DNA of 8,734 bases from an uncultured beta proteobacterium (GTDB lineage: Bacteria > Pseudomonadota > Gammaproteobacteria > Burkholderiales > Rhodocyclaceae). Every line of letters starts with the position of its first letter. Within the stretch, counting starts at the first letter, position 1. Below, piece by piece: positions 1 through 6,035 of this stretch. The position numbers were made by a program, and so were the translations under genes. The stretch lies in NCBI GenBank assembly GCA_903917505.1, contig CAIXAY010000252.1:1-8734 (forward strand). The letters run 5' to 3'. The notes below the pieces were generated by a model. That model made no database searches. It saw nothing but the letters and a program-made list of their open reading frames with translations, and had not been told where the DNA came from.

Positions 1-63
1 GGACTCGAACCAACGACCCCCACGATGTCAACGTGGTGCTCTAACCAGCTGAGCTACGCGCCT
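1..63 (-). tRNA. tRNA-Val (GAC), 3' end cut by window edge
   Basis: Read on the minus strand, the sequence folds as a tRNA. It has the 5' acceptor strand AGGCGCG, then TA at positions 8-9, a D arm with GCTC/GAGC stem, and an anticodon stem CCACG/CGTGG around the loop TTGACAT. The variable loop is followed by the T arm GTTGG-TTCGAGT-CC. The anticodon GAC (plus-strand 27-29) reads valine codon GUC, and also GUU by wobble. The window starts inside the 3' strand of the T stem, so the rest of that stem, the 3' acceptor strand and any CCA lie outside. The body closely resembles E. coli tRNA-Val(GAC) as I remember it. Nothing in the visible part looks degenerate, so it should be functional. Confidence 0.96.
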
Positions 64-100
64 TCTTTGCCGCACGAGCTGCCTGCGGCATCAAAGAAGG
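61..100 (-). repeat. Strong inverted repeat in the tRNA-Val 5' leader
   Basis: The 9-bp arms CCTTCTTTG (61-69) and CAAAGAAGG (92-100) are perfect inverted copies. A second inner stem, CCGCA (70-74) with TGCGG (84-88), is offset by a 3-nt bulge at 89-91. The structure lies between the tRNA promoter and the mature tRNA. The arm at 61-69 includes the first three nucleotides of the tRNA (63-61), so the leader hairpin would compete with the acceptor stem and cover the RNase P cleavage point. There is no U-run, so it is not an ordinary terminator. Confidence 0.75.
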
Positions 101-104
101 CAGA

Positions 105-132
105 ATTATACGTATGCACAAGGGCAAGTCAA
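105..132 (-). promoter_or_regulatory. Sigma-70 promoter of tRNA-Val
   Basis: On the minus strand, TTGACT (132-127) and TATAAT (110-105) are separated by 16 bp. The -35 matches consensus at 5 of 6 positions and the -10 at all six. It points at the tRNA, with a predicted transcription start near position 98, giving a leader of about 35 nt. The stretch just upstream (133-140) is A/T-richer than its surroundings and might act as a short UP element, which is inference. Confidence 0.85.
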
Positions 133-217
133 CAAATTCAAGCGCCAACCAAGATGATCGCATGCATGTTTTCGTCATGCCCAATATGGCGCCACCAGGG
201 TAATTGTCCGCGGAAGC

Positions 218-246
218 GTCGTCCCGGCGCAAGCCGGGACCCAGTT
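218..246. repeat. Solitary REP-like palindrome
   Basis: A perfect 8-bp stem GTCCCGGC (221-228)/GCCGGGAC (233-240) is closed by a GCAA tetraloop of GNRA type, flanked by CGTC on the left and CCAG on the right. The unit resembles the left half of the repeat at 5863-5952 (GTCATCCCGGC-GAAA-GCCGG followed by AATCCAT), so it looks like a single, diverged copy of the same dispersed family. No T-run follows on either strand, which argues against an intrinsic terminator. It lies in the gap between the tRNA promoter and vapB. Confidence 0.65.
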
Positions 247-336
247 CGTGCTTCAAGAACACGGCCCTGCATGGGGCACCGCCGGACCGCGTGGACGAGC
301 AAGCGAAGCCGGTTCTTCTTGGGCCGCGCAGGCACT

Positions 337-366
337 TTGATAGGCATCAATTGGTGCTAGTATAAG
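337..366 (+). promoter_or_regulatory. vapBC promoter with embedded operator dyads
   Basis: TTGATA (337-342) and TATAAG (361-366) are spaced by 18 bp, each matching the sigma-70 consensus at 5 of 6 positions. The predicted start is near 373, with vapB beginning at 391. Two overlapping dyads occupy the promoter. One is a perfect TTGAT-AGGC-ATCAA (337-350), identical to the FNR/ANR-box consensus. The other is an imperfect GCATCAA/TTGGTGC (344-357, 6 of 7 pairs). Their place over the -35 and spacer suits repression. VapBC complexes normally repress their own promoter through such dyads, so either may be the VapBC operator. Confidence 0.65.
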
Positions 367-378
367 TGCGTTAGTTGA

Positions 379-384
379 AAGGAG
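379..384 (+). promoter_or_regulatory. Ribosome binding site of vapB
   Basis: AAGGAG lies 6 nt before the ATG at 391. It is a strong Shine-Dalgarno match and fixes the vapB start. vapC has no comparable site of its own and depends on the stop/start overlap. Confidence 0.85.
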
Positions 385-390
385 ATCACG

Positions 391-582
391 ATGCGCACGA
401 CGCTTGCCCTCGATGACGACTTGCTCGCCAAGGCCCATGCGCTGACCGGCATTGCCGAAAAGACCGCCTTGATTCGCGAGGCTTTGCGCGCCTTGATCCA
501 ACGCGAAAGCGCCAAGCGACTGGCCCTGCTCGGTGGATCGGAACGCCGGCTGAAAGCGGTGCCGAGGCGCCGGCCAGCATGA
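391..582 (+). CDS. vapB: VapB-type antitoxin, ribbon-helix-helix
   Basis: This 63-residue protein is the antitoxin of a type II toxin-antitoxin pair. It should bind and inhibit the VapC ribonuclease encoded next to it and, with VapC, repress the shared promoter. The N-terminus (MRTTLALDDDLL) is a beta strand typical of ribbon-helix-helix DNA-binding proteins of the VapB/DUF2191 kind, followed by two predicted helices to about residue 45. The C-terminal tail (about 46-63, GGSERRLKAVPRRRPA) is basic and should be the disordered part that wraps the toxin. The length is normal for the family. The start is supported by the AAGGAG site 6 nt upstream. Its stop codon overlaps the vapC start as ATGA (579-582), so the two are translationally coupled. 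I am confident of the family; targets and trigger conditions are not visible. Confidence 0.92.
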   Translation: MRTTLALDDDLLAKAHALTGIAEKTALIREALRALIQRESAKRLALLGGSERRLKAVPRRRPA

Positions 583-947
583 TTCTGGTCGACACCTCGG
601 TGTGGATCGAACATCTGCGCTCGAACAGCGAACGCCTGGCGCGATTGCTCAACGATGAACAGGTGCTGGCGCACCCCTTCGTGATCGGCGAACTGGCCCT
701 GGGGAATTTGCGCAAGCGCCAGGAATTACTGGGCGATTTGCGGAATTTGCCGCAGGCGCCTGTCGCCAGCGATGACGAGGTGCTGCGTTTTGTCACCCGA
801 AACGCGCTGGCCGGCAGCGGCATTGGCTACATCGACGCGCACCTCCTGGCAGCGGTCCTGCTTGTGCCAGGCGCTTCGCTGTGGACACGTGACAAGCGAT
901 TGCTCGCCGTCGGCCATCGACTTGGCCTGGCCGCCGGCGCGCAATAA
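579..947 (+). CDS. vapC: VapC toxin, PIN-domain ribonuclease
   Basis: This 122-residue PIN-domain endoribonuclease is the toxin of the pair. Studied VapC proteins cut specific tRNAs or the sarcin-ricin loop of 23S rRNA with Mg2+ and so stop translation. The four acidic metal ligands expected for the fold are all present: Asp5 in VDTSVW, Glu38 in GELALG, Asp86 in YIDAHLL and Asp105 in TRDKRL. The toxin therefore looks catalytically intact. The length is normal. The ATG overlaps the vapB stop by 4 nt, which keeps toxin synthesis tied to antitoxin translation. It converges on the CRP/FNR-type gene, with 56 bp between the two stop codons. The RNA target cannot be predicted from sequence; the nearness of a tRNA-Val gene is not evidence that it is the target. 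Confidence 0.94.
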   Translation: MILVDTSVWIEHLRSNSERLARLLNDEQVLAHPFVIGELALGNLRKRQELLGDLRNLPQAPVASDDEVLRFVTRNALAGSGIGYIDAHLLAAVLLVPGASLWTRDKRLLAVGHRLGLAAGAQ

Positions 948-1003
948 GGCTTGCCGCCGTCCGGCGCTGTCGGCCGGGCTAATGCGCCTCGGAGCCGCGC
1001 AGG

Positions 1004-1711
1004 CTATTTCATCACTTGCGTGTAAGTGGCCCGATCGGCCGCATAACACGGACAGGAACTCTGTTCGAGGCGATCGCGATCGAGAATCGTGATGTCACCA
1101 CGGCTGTAACGAATGAGCTTGTCATCCTGCAGCGCGATGGCGGCCTTGGTGACGCCGACGCGGCGCACGCCGAGCATGGCCGCGAGGAACTCCTGGGTGA
1201 CGTGGAATTCGTTCGATTGCGCCCGGTCCTGGGTCATCAGCAAGCGGCGCGCGAGGCGCTGTTCGACGCTGTGGAAGTGGGCGCAACCCACGGTTCGCGC
1301 GAGTTGCGCGATCAGTACGTGCAGATAATGTTGCAGCAAGTCGTGCAAGGCCTGGCTTGCCGCGAGCTGCTGGCCAAACGCCGCCGCGTCGACGCGCAGC
1401 GCCGCGCCCTGGCCCTGCACGATGGCGTGCAGCGGCGAGAGGGTGACGCCGAGAATGAGGGGGATGCCGAGCATCCCTTCATTGCCGATCAGGCCGACCT
1501 CGAGGCTGGGGCGGTCATTGATCGTCGCCAGGATGGAAATCGAACTTTGCAGCGGAAAGTAGGCATGACGAATAGGTTCGCCGGGTTTGGCGAGTATTTC
1601 GCCGAACGCCAGTTCGACCCGTTCGCCGAGCGCCAGAAGATGCTGGCGGTCCTTGTTCGGCAAGGCGGCGAGCAGACGATTTGTGGCGGCTACAGATTTC
1701 AATGGCGACAT
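1004..1711 (-). CDS. CRP/FNR-family transcriptional regulator
   Basis: This 235-residue protein has a cyclic-nucleotide-binding-like beta-roll (about residues 15-110, with GEILAKPGEPIRHAYFP and GLIGNEGMLGIP), a dimerisation helix, and a C-terminal winged helix-turn-helix (about 148-214). The Arg-Ser pair that binds cAMP phosphate in E. coli CRP is not seen at the matching place, and the N-terminal cysteines that hold FNR's iron-sulfur cluster are absent, so the effector is unknown. The recognition helix reads VRRVGVTKAAIALQ and lacks FNR's Glu/Ser/Arg contact set. The end carries CPCY (220-223), a tail I recall from many beta-proteobacterial members. I chose ATG 1711 because GGGAG lies 7 nt upstream; an in-frame GTG at 1744 would add 11 residues. 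It lies 211 bp after the exporter operon on the same strand, so readthrough is possible. Confidence 0.88.
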   Translation of the reverse strand: MSPLKSVAATNRLLAALPNKDRQHLLALGERVELAFGEILAKPGEPIRHAYFPLQSSISILATINDRPSLEVGLIGNEGMLGIPLILGVTLSPLHAIVQGQGAALRVDAAAFGQQLAASQALHDLLQHYLHVLIAQLARTVGCAHFHSVEQRLARRLLMTQDRAQSNEFHVTQEFLAAMLGVRRVGVTKAAIALQDDKLIRYSRGDITILDRDRLEQSSCPCYAADRATYTQVMK

Positions 1712-1718
1712 CCGGGCA

Positions 1719-1723
1719 CTCCC
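1719..1723 (-). promoter_or_regulatory. Ribosome binding site deciding the start of the CRP/FNR-type gene
   Basis: GGGAG on the minus strand is 7 nt from the ATG at 1711. The upstream in-frame GTG at 1744 has no comparable site, so the shorter protein is preferred. Confidence 0.6.
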
Positions 1724-1868
1724 GTCCTGAGGAAGACCCGACACGCGGCGCGCGGGGGTGGCGGCGCTGGCCGTGCAACTCCGCGATGGACGCGAATCGT
1801 GTCGGCACTGGACGCGGGGTCTTCATGGCTGAACAGACAGCAGGGTTGCATCGGGCCTTGGGAATGTC

Positions 1869-1884
1869 TGCGCGTTGGCGCACA
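1869..1884. promoter_or_regulatory. Candidate CRP-type operator upstream of the regulator gene
   Basis: TGCGC-GTTGGC-GCACA has two 5-bp half-sites separated by 6 bp, the spacing of CRP-family operators. The half-sites agree at 4 of 5 positions, and 10 of 16 bases are symmetric overall. It lies about 160 bp before the regulator's ATG and about 40 bp after the yhhJ stop. It could be an autoregulatory site. I found no convincing -35/-10 pair next to it. The rest of the 211-bp gap holds a weak GC hairpin (CGGGG 1897-1901/CCCCG 1911-1915) just after yhhJ, without a U-run. Confidence 0.3.
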
Positions 1885-1922
1885 TAAGGCTGCCACCGGG
1901 GGAAACGCTGCCCCGATGATGA

Positions 1923-3047
1923 TCAGGTCATCTGGCTGATGGTCTTGCGGAAGCGCGCCAGCGAGGCGAAGAAGAGTACGCTGCCGATGGCGGCGATGGC
2001 CAGGAACTGCGGCCACACCACGTCGATGCCGGCGCCGCGATAAAGAATGGCCTGGGCGGCCGAAACGAAATGGGTCGTGGGCATCGTCTGCATCACCTGC
2101 TGAACGAACACCGGCATGCTCTCGTAGGGTGTGCTGCCGCCCGAGAGCATTTGCAGCGGCAGCAGGACCAGCACCAGCAGCATGCCGAACTGCGGCATCG
2201 AGCGCGCCAGGGTGGCGAGAAAAATTCCCATCGAGGTGGTGGCGAACAAATGCAGCGCCGCGGCCAGCATGAACAGGCCGAGCGAACCCTGGATCGGCAC
2301 CTGCAATGCGCCCTCAACGACGAAGACCAGCGCCAGCATCGCCGCCAGCAGCACCACCAGACCCATGGCGCACACCTTGGCGAGCATGATTTCGACCGGC
2401 GTCACCGGCATCACCAGCAGGTGCTCGAGGGTGCCGTGCTCGCGCTCGCGGATCAGCGCCGCGCCGGTCAGGATGATGGAGAGCATGGTCACCTGGTTGA
2501 TGATTTCCATCAGCGAACCGAACCACGATTGCTCGAGATTGGGATTGAAGCGCATGCGCAGCGCCAGGTCCACGGGCGGCGCGGCGGTGCTGTGGTAGCG
2601 CTGGGCGAATTCATTGACTTCGCCGGCGACGATCTGCTGGATGTAGCCGCTGCCGGTAAAGGCCTGGCTCATCAGCGTGGCATCGACGTTGAGCTGAATC
2701 GACGGCGCGCGCCCGGCCAGCACGTCGCGCTGAAAGCCCGACGGGATGTCGAGCACGAAGGTGTACTCGCCCTTGTCCATGCCGGGGTCGATCGCGGCCA
2801 GCGAGACCATGACCGGCGTCTTGAAATGCGGTGGATAAAAGCTCGCGACGATGCGCGCCGACAAGGGCGAGTCGTCCTCGTCGACGATGGCGATGGGCGC
2901 GTTGTGCAGGCTTTCCGGCATGGCGGTCGCGGCCGCGTAGATGGCCACGGTGAAGGTGTAGACGATCAGCGCCAGCATCATCGGGTCGCGCGCCAGGCTC
3001 CACAGTTCCTTGACGCCAAGGCGGAAAACATTCTTGCCGCGGAGCAT
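1923..3047 (-). CDS. yhhJ: ABC-2 type exporter permease, YhhJ-like
   Basis: This 374-residue inner-membrane permease is the same length as E. coli YhhJ, and many stretches agree with that protein as I remember it (VDATLMSQAFTG, MRFNPNL, LLPLQMLSGGSTP, MPTTHFVS). It has one N-terminal membrane segment (about 24-42), a large periplasmic domain (about 43-175) and five further segments (about 176-200, 220-245, 254-279, 285-303 and 343-364), the ABC2_membrane_3 layout. The coupling region IREREHGTLEHLLVMPVTP lies at about 199-217. There is no ATPase domain, so it must pair with the fused permease half of RbbA. The ATG is 4 nt after the rbbA stop, with AGGAGG upstream. It is the last gene of the exporter operon. 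Substrate unknown. Confidence 0.93.
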   Translation of the reverse strand: MLRGKNVFRLGVKELWSLARDPMMLALIVYTFTVAIYAAATAMPESLHNAPIAIVDEDDSPLSARIVASFYPPHFKTPVMVSLAAIDPGMDKGEYTFVLDIPSGFQRDVLAGRAPSIQLNVDATLMSQAFTGSGYIQQIVAGEVNEFAQRYHSTAAPPVDLALRMRFNPNLEQSWFGSLMEIINQVTMLSIILTGAALIREREHGTLEHLLVMPVTPVEIMLAKVCAMGLVVLLAAMLALVFVVEGALQVPIQGSLGLFMLAAALHLFATTSMGIFLATLARSMPQFGMLLVLVLLPLQMLSGGSTPYESMPVFVQQVMQTMPTTHFVSAAQAILYRGAGIDVVWPQFLAIAAIGSVLFFASLARFRKTISQMT

Positions 3048-3051
3048 GCGC

Positions 3052-5847
3052 TCAGGCCTCCTGTTTCTTCAGCAGCACGATGGCCAGGCCGAGGATCACC
3101 GGCACGGCGACCAGCATCGGCCAGAACGACGGCGCCAGCGAAGCGAGGCCCAGCGCCTTGTTGAACACGCCGCGGCTGATCGTCAGAAAATGCGAGGCCG
3201 GGTAAATGCGGCCGATGAACGCGCCCATGCCTTCGAGCGAGGACACCGGATTGAGCAGGCCGGCGAACTGCACGCACGGCACGATGGTGCCGATCATGGT
3301 CACGAACAGGGCGGCGGTCTGGCTCTTGGTGAAGGTCGAGACGAGCAGGCCGAGACCGGTCGAACAGATCACGTAGATGAATGCGGCGAGCGCCAGCGTG
3401 GCAAAGCTGCCCTTGACCGGCACCCCGAAGACGGTGACGGCGAGGAGCGTCAGCAGCAGGAAGTTGACCATCGCCAGGACGATGTAGGGCAACTGCTTGC
3501 CGAGCAGGAATTCGCTGCGCGTGACCGGCGTCACGTAGAGGTTGATGATCGATCCGAGTTCCTTCTCGCGCACCACCGACAATGCGGCCAGCATCGCCGG
3601 AATCATCATCAGCAGCATCGGGATCACCGCCGGCACCATGGCCGGCAGGCTTCGCACATCGGGGTTGTAGCGGAAACGGGTTTCCACGCTGCTGACCACC
3701 GGCAGCTTGACCCCCAGCCGGTGCTGGGCCATATCGACCAGCCACATCTGGTGCATCGCCTGCACGTAACCGCGCACGGTTTCCGCGCGCGCCGGCATGG
3801 CGCCGTCGACCCAGGCGCCGATCTGCACCGGCGTGCCGCGCGCCACGTCGCGGGCGAAGCCGGAGGGAATTTCGACGGCCAGCGAAAGTTCGCCGCTGCG
3901 CATGCGCCGGTCGAGGTCGGCGTAATCGGAAATTGGCGGCCTCTCGATGAAGTAGCGCGACCCCGAGAGGTTGAGCGCATAGTTCTGGCTGAGCACGGTC
4001 TGGTCGCGGTCGAGCAGGGCATAGGTCAGGTTCTCGACGTCGAGGTTGATGCCGTAGCCGACGATGAACATCAGCAGCGCCGTGCCGAGCAGGGCCAGTG
4101 TGCCGCGCACCGGATCGCGCCGCAGCTCGAGCGTCTCGCGCAGCGTGTAGCTGAAGGCGCGCCCGAGATCGAAATGCCAGCTGCGCGGCCTGGGCGCCGC
4201 CGCCGTCGTCGGCGCGTTCTCGGGCGACGTATGCTCGGGCTGGCTTGCATCGAGTTGCGGGGAATGTTCCGCCGCCTCTTCGAGATAGGCGATGAAAGCC
4301 TGCTCCAGCGTTTTCGTGCCGCGCCGGCGCAGAAGCTCCGCCGGTGTGTCGCTGACCAGCACCCGCCCGGCATGCATCAGCGAAATGCGGTCGCAGCGCT
4401 CGGCTTCGTTCATGAAGTGGGTGGAAATGAAAATCGTCACGCGGTCCTTGCGCGCGAGGTCGATCATCAGTTGCCAGAACATGTCGCGCGCCACCGGGTC
4501 GACGCCCGAGGTCGGCTCGTCGAGAATCAGCATCTCCGGCCGGTGCACCATGGCCACCGCCAGCGACAGGCGCTGGCGTATGCCGAGCGGCAGATTTTCC
4601 GGCATGCTCTCGAGCGCGCTGGCAAGGCCGAAGCGCGCCGCCAGTTCGGCAACGCGCGCCGGGATTTGCACCTCGGGCAGCTGGAACAGCCGGGCGTGCA
4701 GAACCAGGTTCTGGCGCACCGACAGTTCGCCGTACAGCGAGAAGGATTGCGACATGTAGCCGACGCGCCGGCGCGTGTCGATGTCGCGCGGTTCGACTTC
4801 CTTGCCGAACAGCCAGGCCTGGCCTTCGCTGGCCTGCAACAGCCCGGTGAGCATCTTCATCGTCGTCGACTTGCCGCAACCGTTGGAGCCGAGGAAGCCG
4901 AAGATTTCGCCGCGCCGGATGCGAAAATCGACGTGGTCGACGGCGGTGAAATCGCCGAAGCGCATCGTCAAGCCCTTCGCTTCGATGGCGATGTCCTCAT
5001 TCGCCGACGCCACCAGCGGCGGCACCACGACCGCGTGGTGGCCGCGCCGCTCGGCTTCGGGCAAGAGGGCGATGAAGGCTTCTTCGAGCGACCTGCTGCC
5101 GCTTTTCCTGCGCAATTCGTCGGGCGTGCCGAGCGCCAGGATCCTGCCGCCGTCCATCGCCACCAGCCAGTCGAAGCGTTCGGCTTCTTCCATGTAGGCG
5201 GTGGCGACGATCACGCTCATGCCACGGCGCGCTTTGTGGATATGGTCGATCAGATCCCAGAATTGCTTGCGCGAAAGCGGATCGACGCCGGTGGTCGGCT
5301 CGTCGAGAATCAAGAGGTCGGGGTCGTGGATCAGCGCGCAGCACAAGCCGAGCTTCTGCTTCATGCCGCCCGAGAGTTTGCTGACCGGGCGCGACAGGAA
5401 AGGCCGCAGGCCGGTGCTGCTCGTCAGTTCGTCGATGCGGCGGCGGCGTTCGGCGGCATCGTGGCCGAACAGGCGGCCGAAGAACTGCAGGTTCTCCTCG
5501 ACCGACAGCGTCGGGTAAAGGTTCTTGCCGAGGCCCTGCGGCATGTAGGCGATGCGCGGACAGACGCTGTCGCGGTGGCGCGCGCTGCCCATGTCGCCGC
5601 CGAGCACCTGCAGCCGGCCCTGCTGCACGGCGCGGGCGCCGGCGAGCAGCGCCAGCAGGCTCGACTTGCCGACGCCGTCGGGCCCGATCAGCCCGGCCAT
5701 GCAGGCCGCCGGGATGTTCAGGTCGATCCGGTCGAGCGCCAGCGTCTTGCCGTAGTTCAGCGTGATGGCGGACAGGCATGCGACGGGCGGCGCGGCAAGG
5801 GGTACGGAGCCGCGCGACGGTTGCATGAATGTCAATGGAATTGTCAT
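3052..5847 (-). CDS. rbbA: RbbA-like fused double ATPase and permease, ABC exporter
   Basis: This 931-residue protein has two ABC ATPase domains fused to an ABC-2 permease half, the architecture of E. coli RbbA (YhiH, about 911 residues), which it closely resembles throughout. NBD1 has Walker A GPDGVGKS (55-62), signature LSGGM (158-162) and Walker B LLILDE (178-183). NBD2 has Walker A GSNGCGKS (320-327), a variant signature LPLGI (419-423), Walker B MLILDE (439-444) and switch His477. A Pro/Ala/Thr-rich linker (about 525-555) leads to membrane segments near 583-599, 734-758, 785-808, 815-838, 845-866 and 906-927, with a periplasmic domain at about 600-733. I start at ATG 5847. An upstream in-frame ATG (5889) begins inside a REP repeat and adds only repeat-encoded residues. 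AGG precedes 5847 by 6 nt, and a small upstream frame ends there as ATGA. E. coli RbbA was reported to bind ribosomes; an export role is inferred from the domains and neighbours. Confidence 0.95.
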   Translation of the reverse strand: MTIPLTFMQPSRGSVPLAAPPVACLSAITLNYGKTLALDRIDLNIPAACMAGLIGPDGVGKSSLLALLAGARAVQQGRLQVLGGDMGSARHRDSVCPRIAYMPQGLGKNLYPTLSVEENLQFFGRLFGHDAAERRRRIDELTSSTGLRPFLSRPVSKLSGGMKQKLGLCCALIHDPDLLILDEPTTGVDPLSRKQFWDLIDHIHKARRGMSVIVATAYMEEAERFDWLVAMDGGRILALGTPDELRRKSGSRSLEEAFIALLPEAERRGHHAVVVPPLVASANEDIAIEAKGLTMRFGDFTAVDHVDFRIRRGEIFGFLGSNGCGKSTTMKMLTGLLQASEGQAWLFGKEVEPRDIDTRRRVGYMSQSFSLYGELSVRQNLVLHARLFQLPEVQIPARVAELAARFGLASALESMPENLPLGIRQRLSLAVAMVHRPEMLILDEPTSGVDPVARDMFWQLMIDLARKDRVTIFISTHFMNEAERCDRISLMHAGRVLVSDTPAELLRRRGTKTLEQAFIAYLEEAAEHSPQLDASQPEHTSPENAPTTAAAPRPRSWHFDLGRAFSYTLRETLELRRDPVRGTLALLGTALLMFIVGYGINLDVENLTYALLDRDQTVLSQNYALNLSGSRYFIERPPISDYADLDRRMRSGELSLAVEIPSGFARDVARGTPVQIGAWVDGAMPARAETVRGYVQAMHQMWLVDMAQHRLGVKLPVVSSVETRFRYNPDVRSLPAMVPAVIPMLLMMIPAMLAALSVVREKELGSIINLYVTPVTRSEFLLGKQLPYIVLAMVNFLLLTLLAVTVFGVPVKGSFATLALAAFIYVICSTGLGLLVSTFTKSQTAALFVTMIGTIVPCVQFAGLLNPVSSLEGMGAFIGRIYPASHFLTISRGVFNKALGLASLAPSFWPMLVAVPVILGLAIVLLKKQEA
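3057..3062 (-). promoter_or_regulatory. Ribosome binding site of yhhJ within the rbbA 3' end
   Basis: AGGAGG on the minus strand, a full match to the anti-Shine-Dalgarno, lies inside the last codons of rbbA and 9 nt before the yhhJ ATG. It allows strong independent initiation of yhhJ. Confidence 0.8.
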
Positions 5848-6035
5848 TTGCCGCCTGGCGTCGTCATCCCGGCGAAAGCCGGAATCCATGCTTCTGGAGC
5901 ACTGCTGGATCCCGGGCTCTGCACTTCCTTCGGTCGCTTTCGCCGGGATGACGGTGTTTTGGGCATCGTGGCCTTAATGAGCAGCATCTGAATGACGAAG
6001 GCATTTATGCAATCACGCTGTGCCGCGCCGCTCAT
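5844..6035 (-). other. Small open frame bridging yhiI and rbbA across a REP repeat
   Basis: A 63-codon frame starts with an ATG overlapping the yhiI stop as ATGA (6032-6035) and ends with a TGA overlapping the rbbA start as ATGA (5844-5847). It thus links the two genes without a break. The middle is encoded by the REP-like repeat, giving the peptide WIPAFAGMT commonly seen when this repeat family is translated. The protein is basic, lacks any domain I recognise and is probably not itself functional. Its more likely role, if any, is to carry ribosomes from yhiI to rbbA and keep the genes coupled. It may also be coincidence. Confidence 0.35.
5863..5952. repeat. BIME-like pair of inverted REP-type palindromes inside the operon
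   Basis: GTCATCCCGGCGAAAGC (5863-5879) is repeated perfectly in inverted orientation at 5936-5952. The left unit is itself a hairpin, CCGGC-GAAA-GCCGG (5869-5882), and continues AATCCATG. The right unit is preceded by CTGGATCCCGGG (5905-5916). This is the classic look of a dispersed REP/BIME or MITE-like element found in many proteobacterial genomes. It occupies the 184-bp gap between yhiI and rbbA, where it would form a strong mRNA structure and might set 3' mRNA stability or partial termination within the operon. A related single unit is at 218-246. Confidence 0.85.

Noticed and set aside
961..977. Hairpin CCGGC-N7-GCCGG between vapC and the CRP/FNR-type gene as a shared terminator
   Set aside because: The stem is only 5 bp and no T-run follows on either strand. 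A terminator is expected between convergent genes but this one is not convincing.
1016..1939. A 307-codon plus-strand frame opposite the CRP/FNR-type gene
   Set aside because: It is the antisense shadow of a gene with clear beta-roll and helix-turn-helix motifs. It lacks a ribosome binding site and any recognisable domain.
2496..2512. TTGAT...ATCAG dyad as another FNR-type site
   Set aside because: The spacing is 7 bp rather than 4, one half is imperfect, and it lies inside the yhhJ coding region.
2978..4879. A 633-codon minus-strand frame inside rbbA in another phase
   Set aside because: It is an Arg/Ala/Gly-rich shadow frame with no motif, and it overlaps the well supported rbbA and yhhJ frames.
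5848..5889. Upstream ATG at 5889 as the rbbA start
   Set aside because: The added 14 residues are encoded by the REP-like repeat and have no counterpart in RbbA. ATG 5847 has a better ribosome binding site and an ATGA junction.
3010..5991. A 993-codon plus-strand open frame opposite rbbA
   Set aside because: It is antisense to a gene with clear family motifs along its whole length. The translation is rich in Arg, His, Gln, Ala and Asp as expected from the complement of GC-rich codons, and no domain is recognisable.
5953..6031. Internal promoter for rbbA in the gap after yhiI
   Set aside because: A weak CATAAA-like -10 is present on the minus strand but no -35 at a suitable distance was found.
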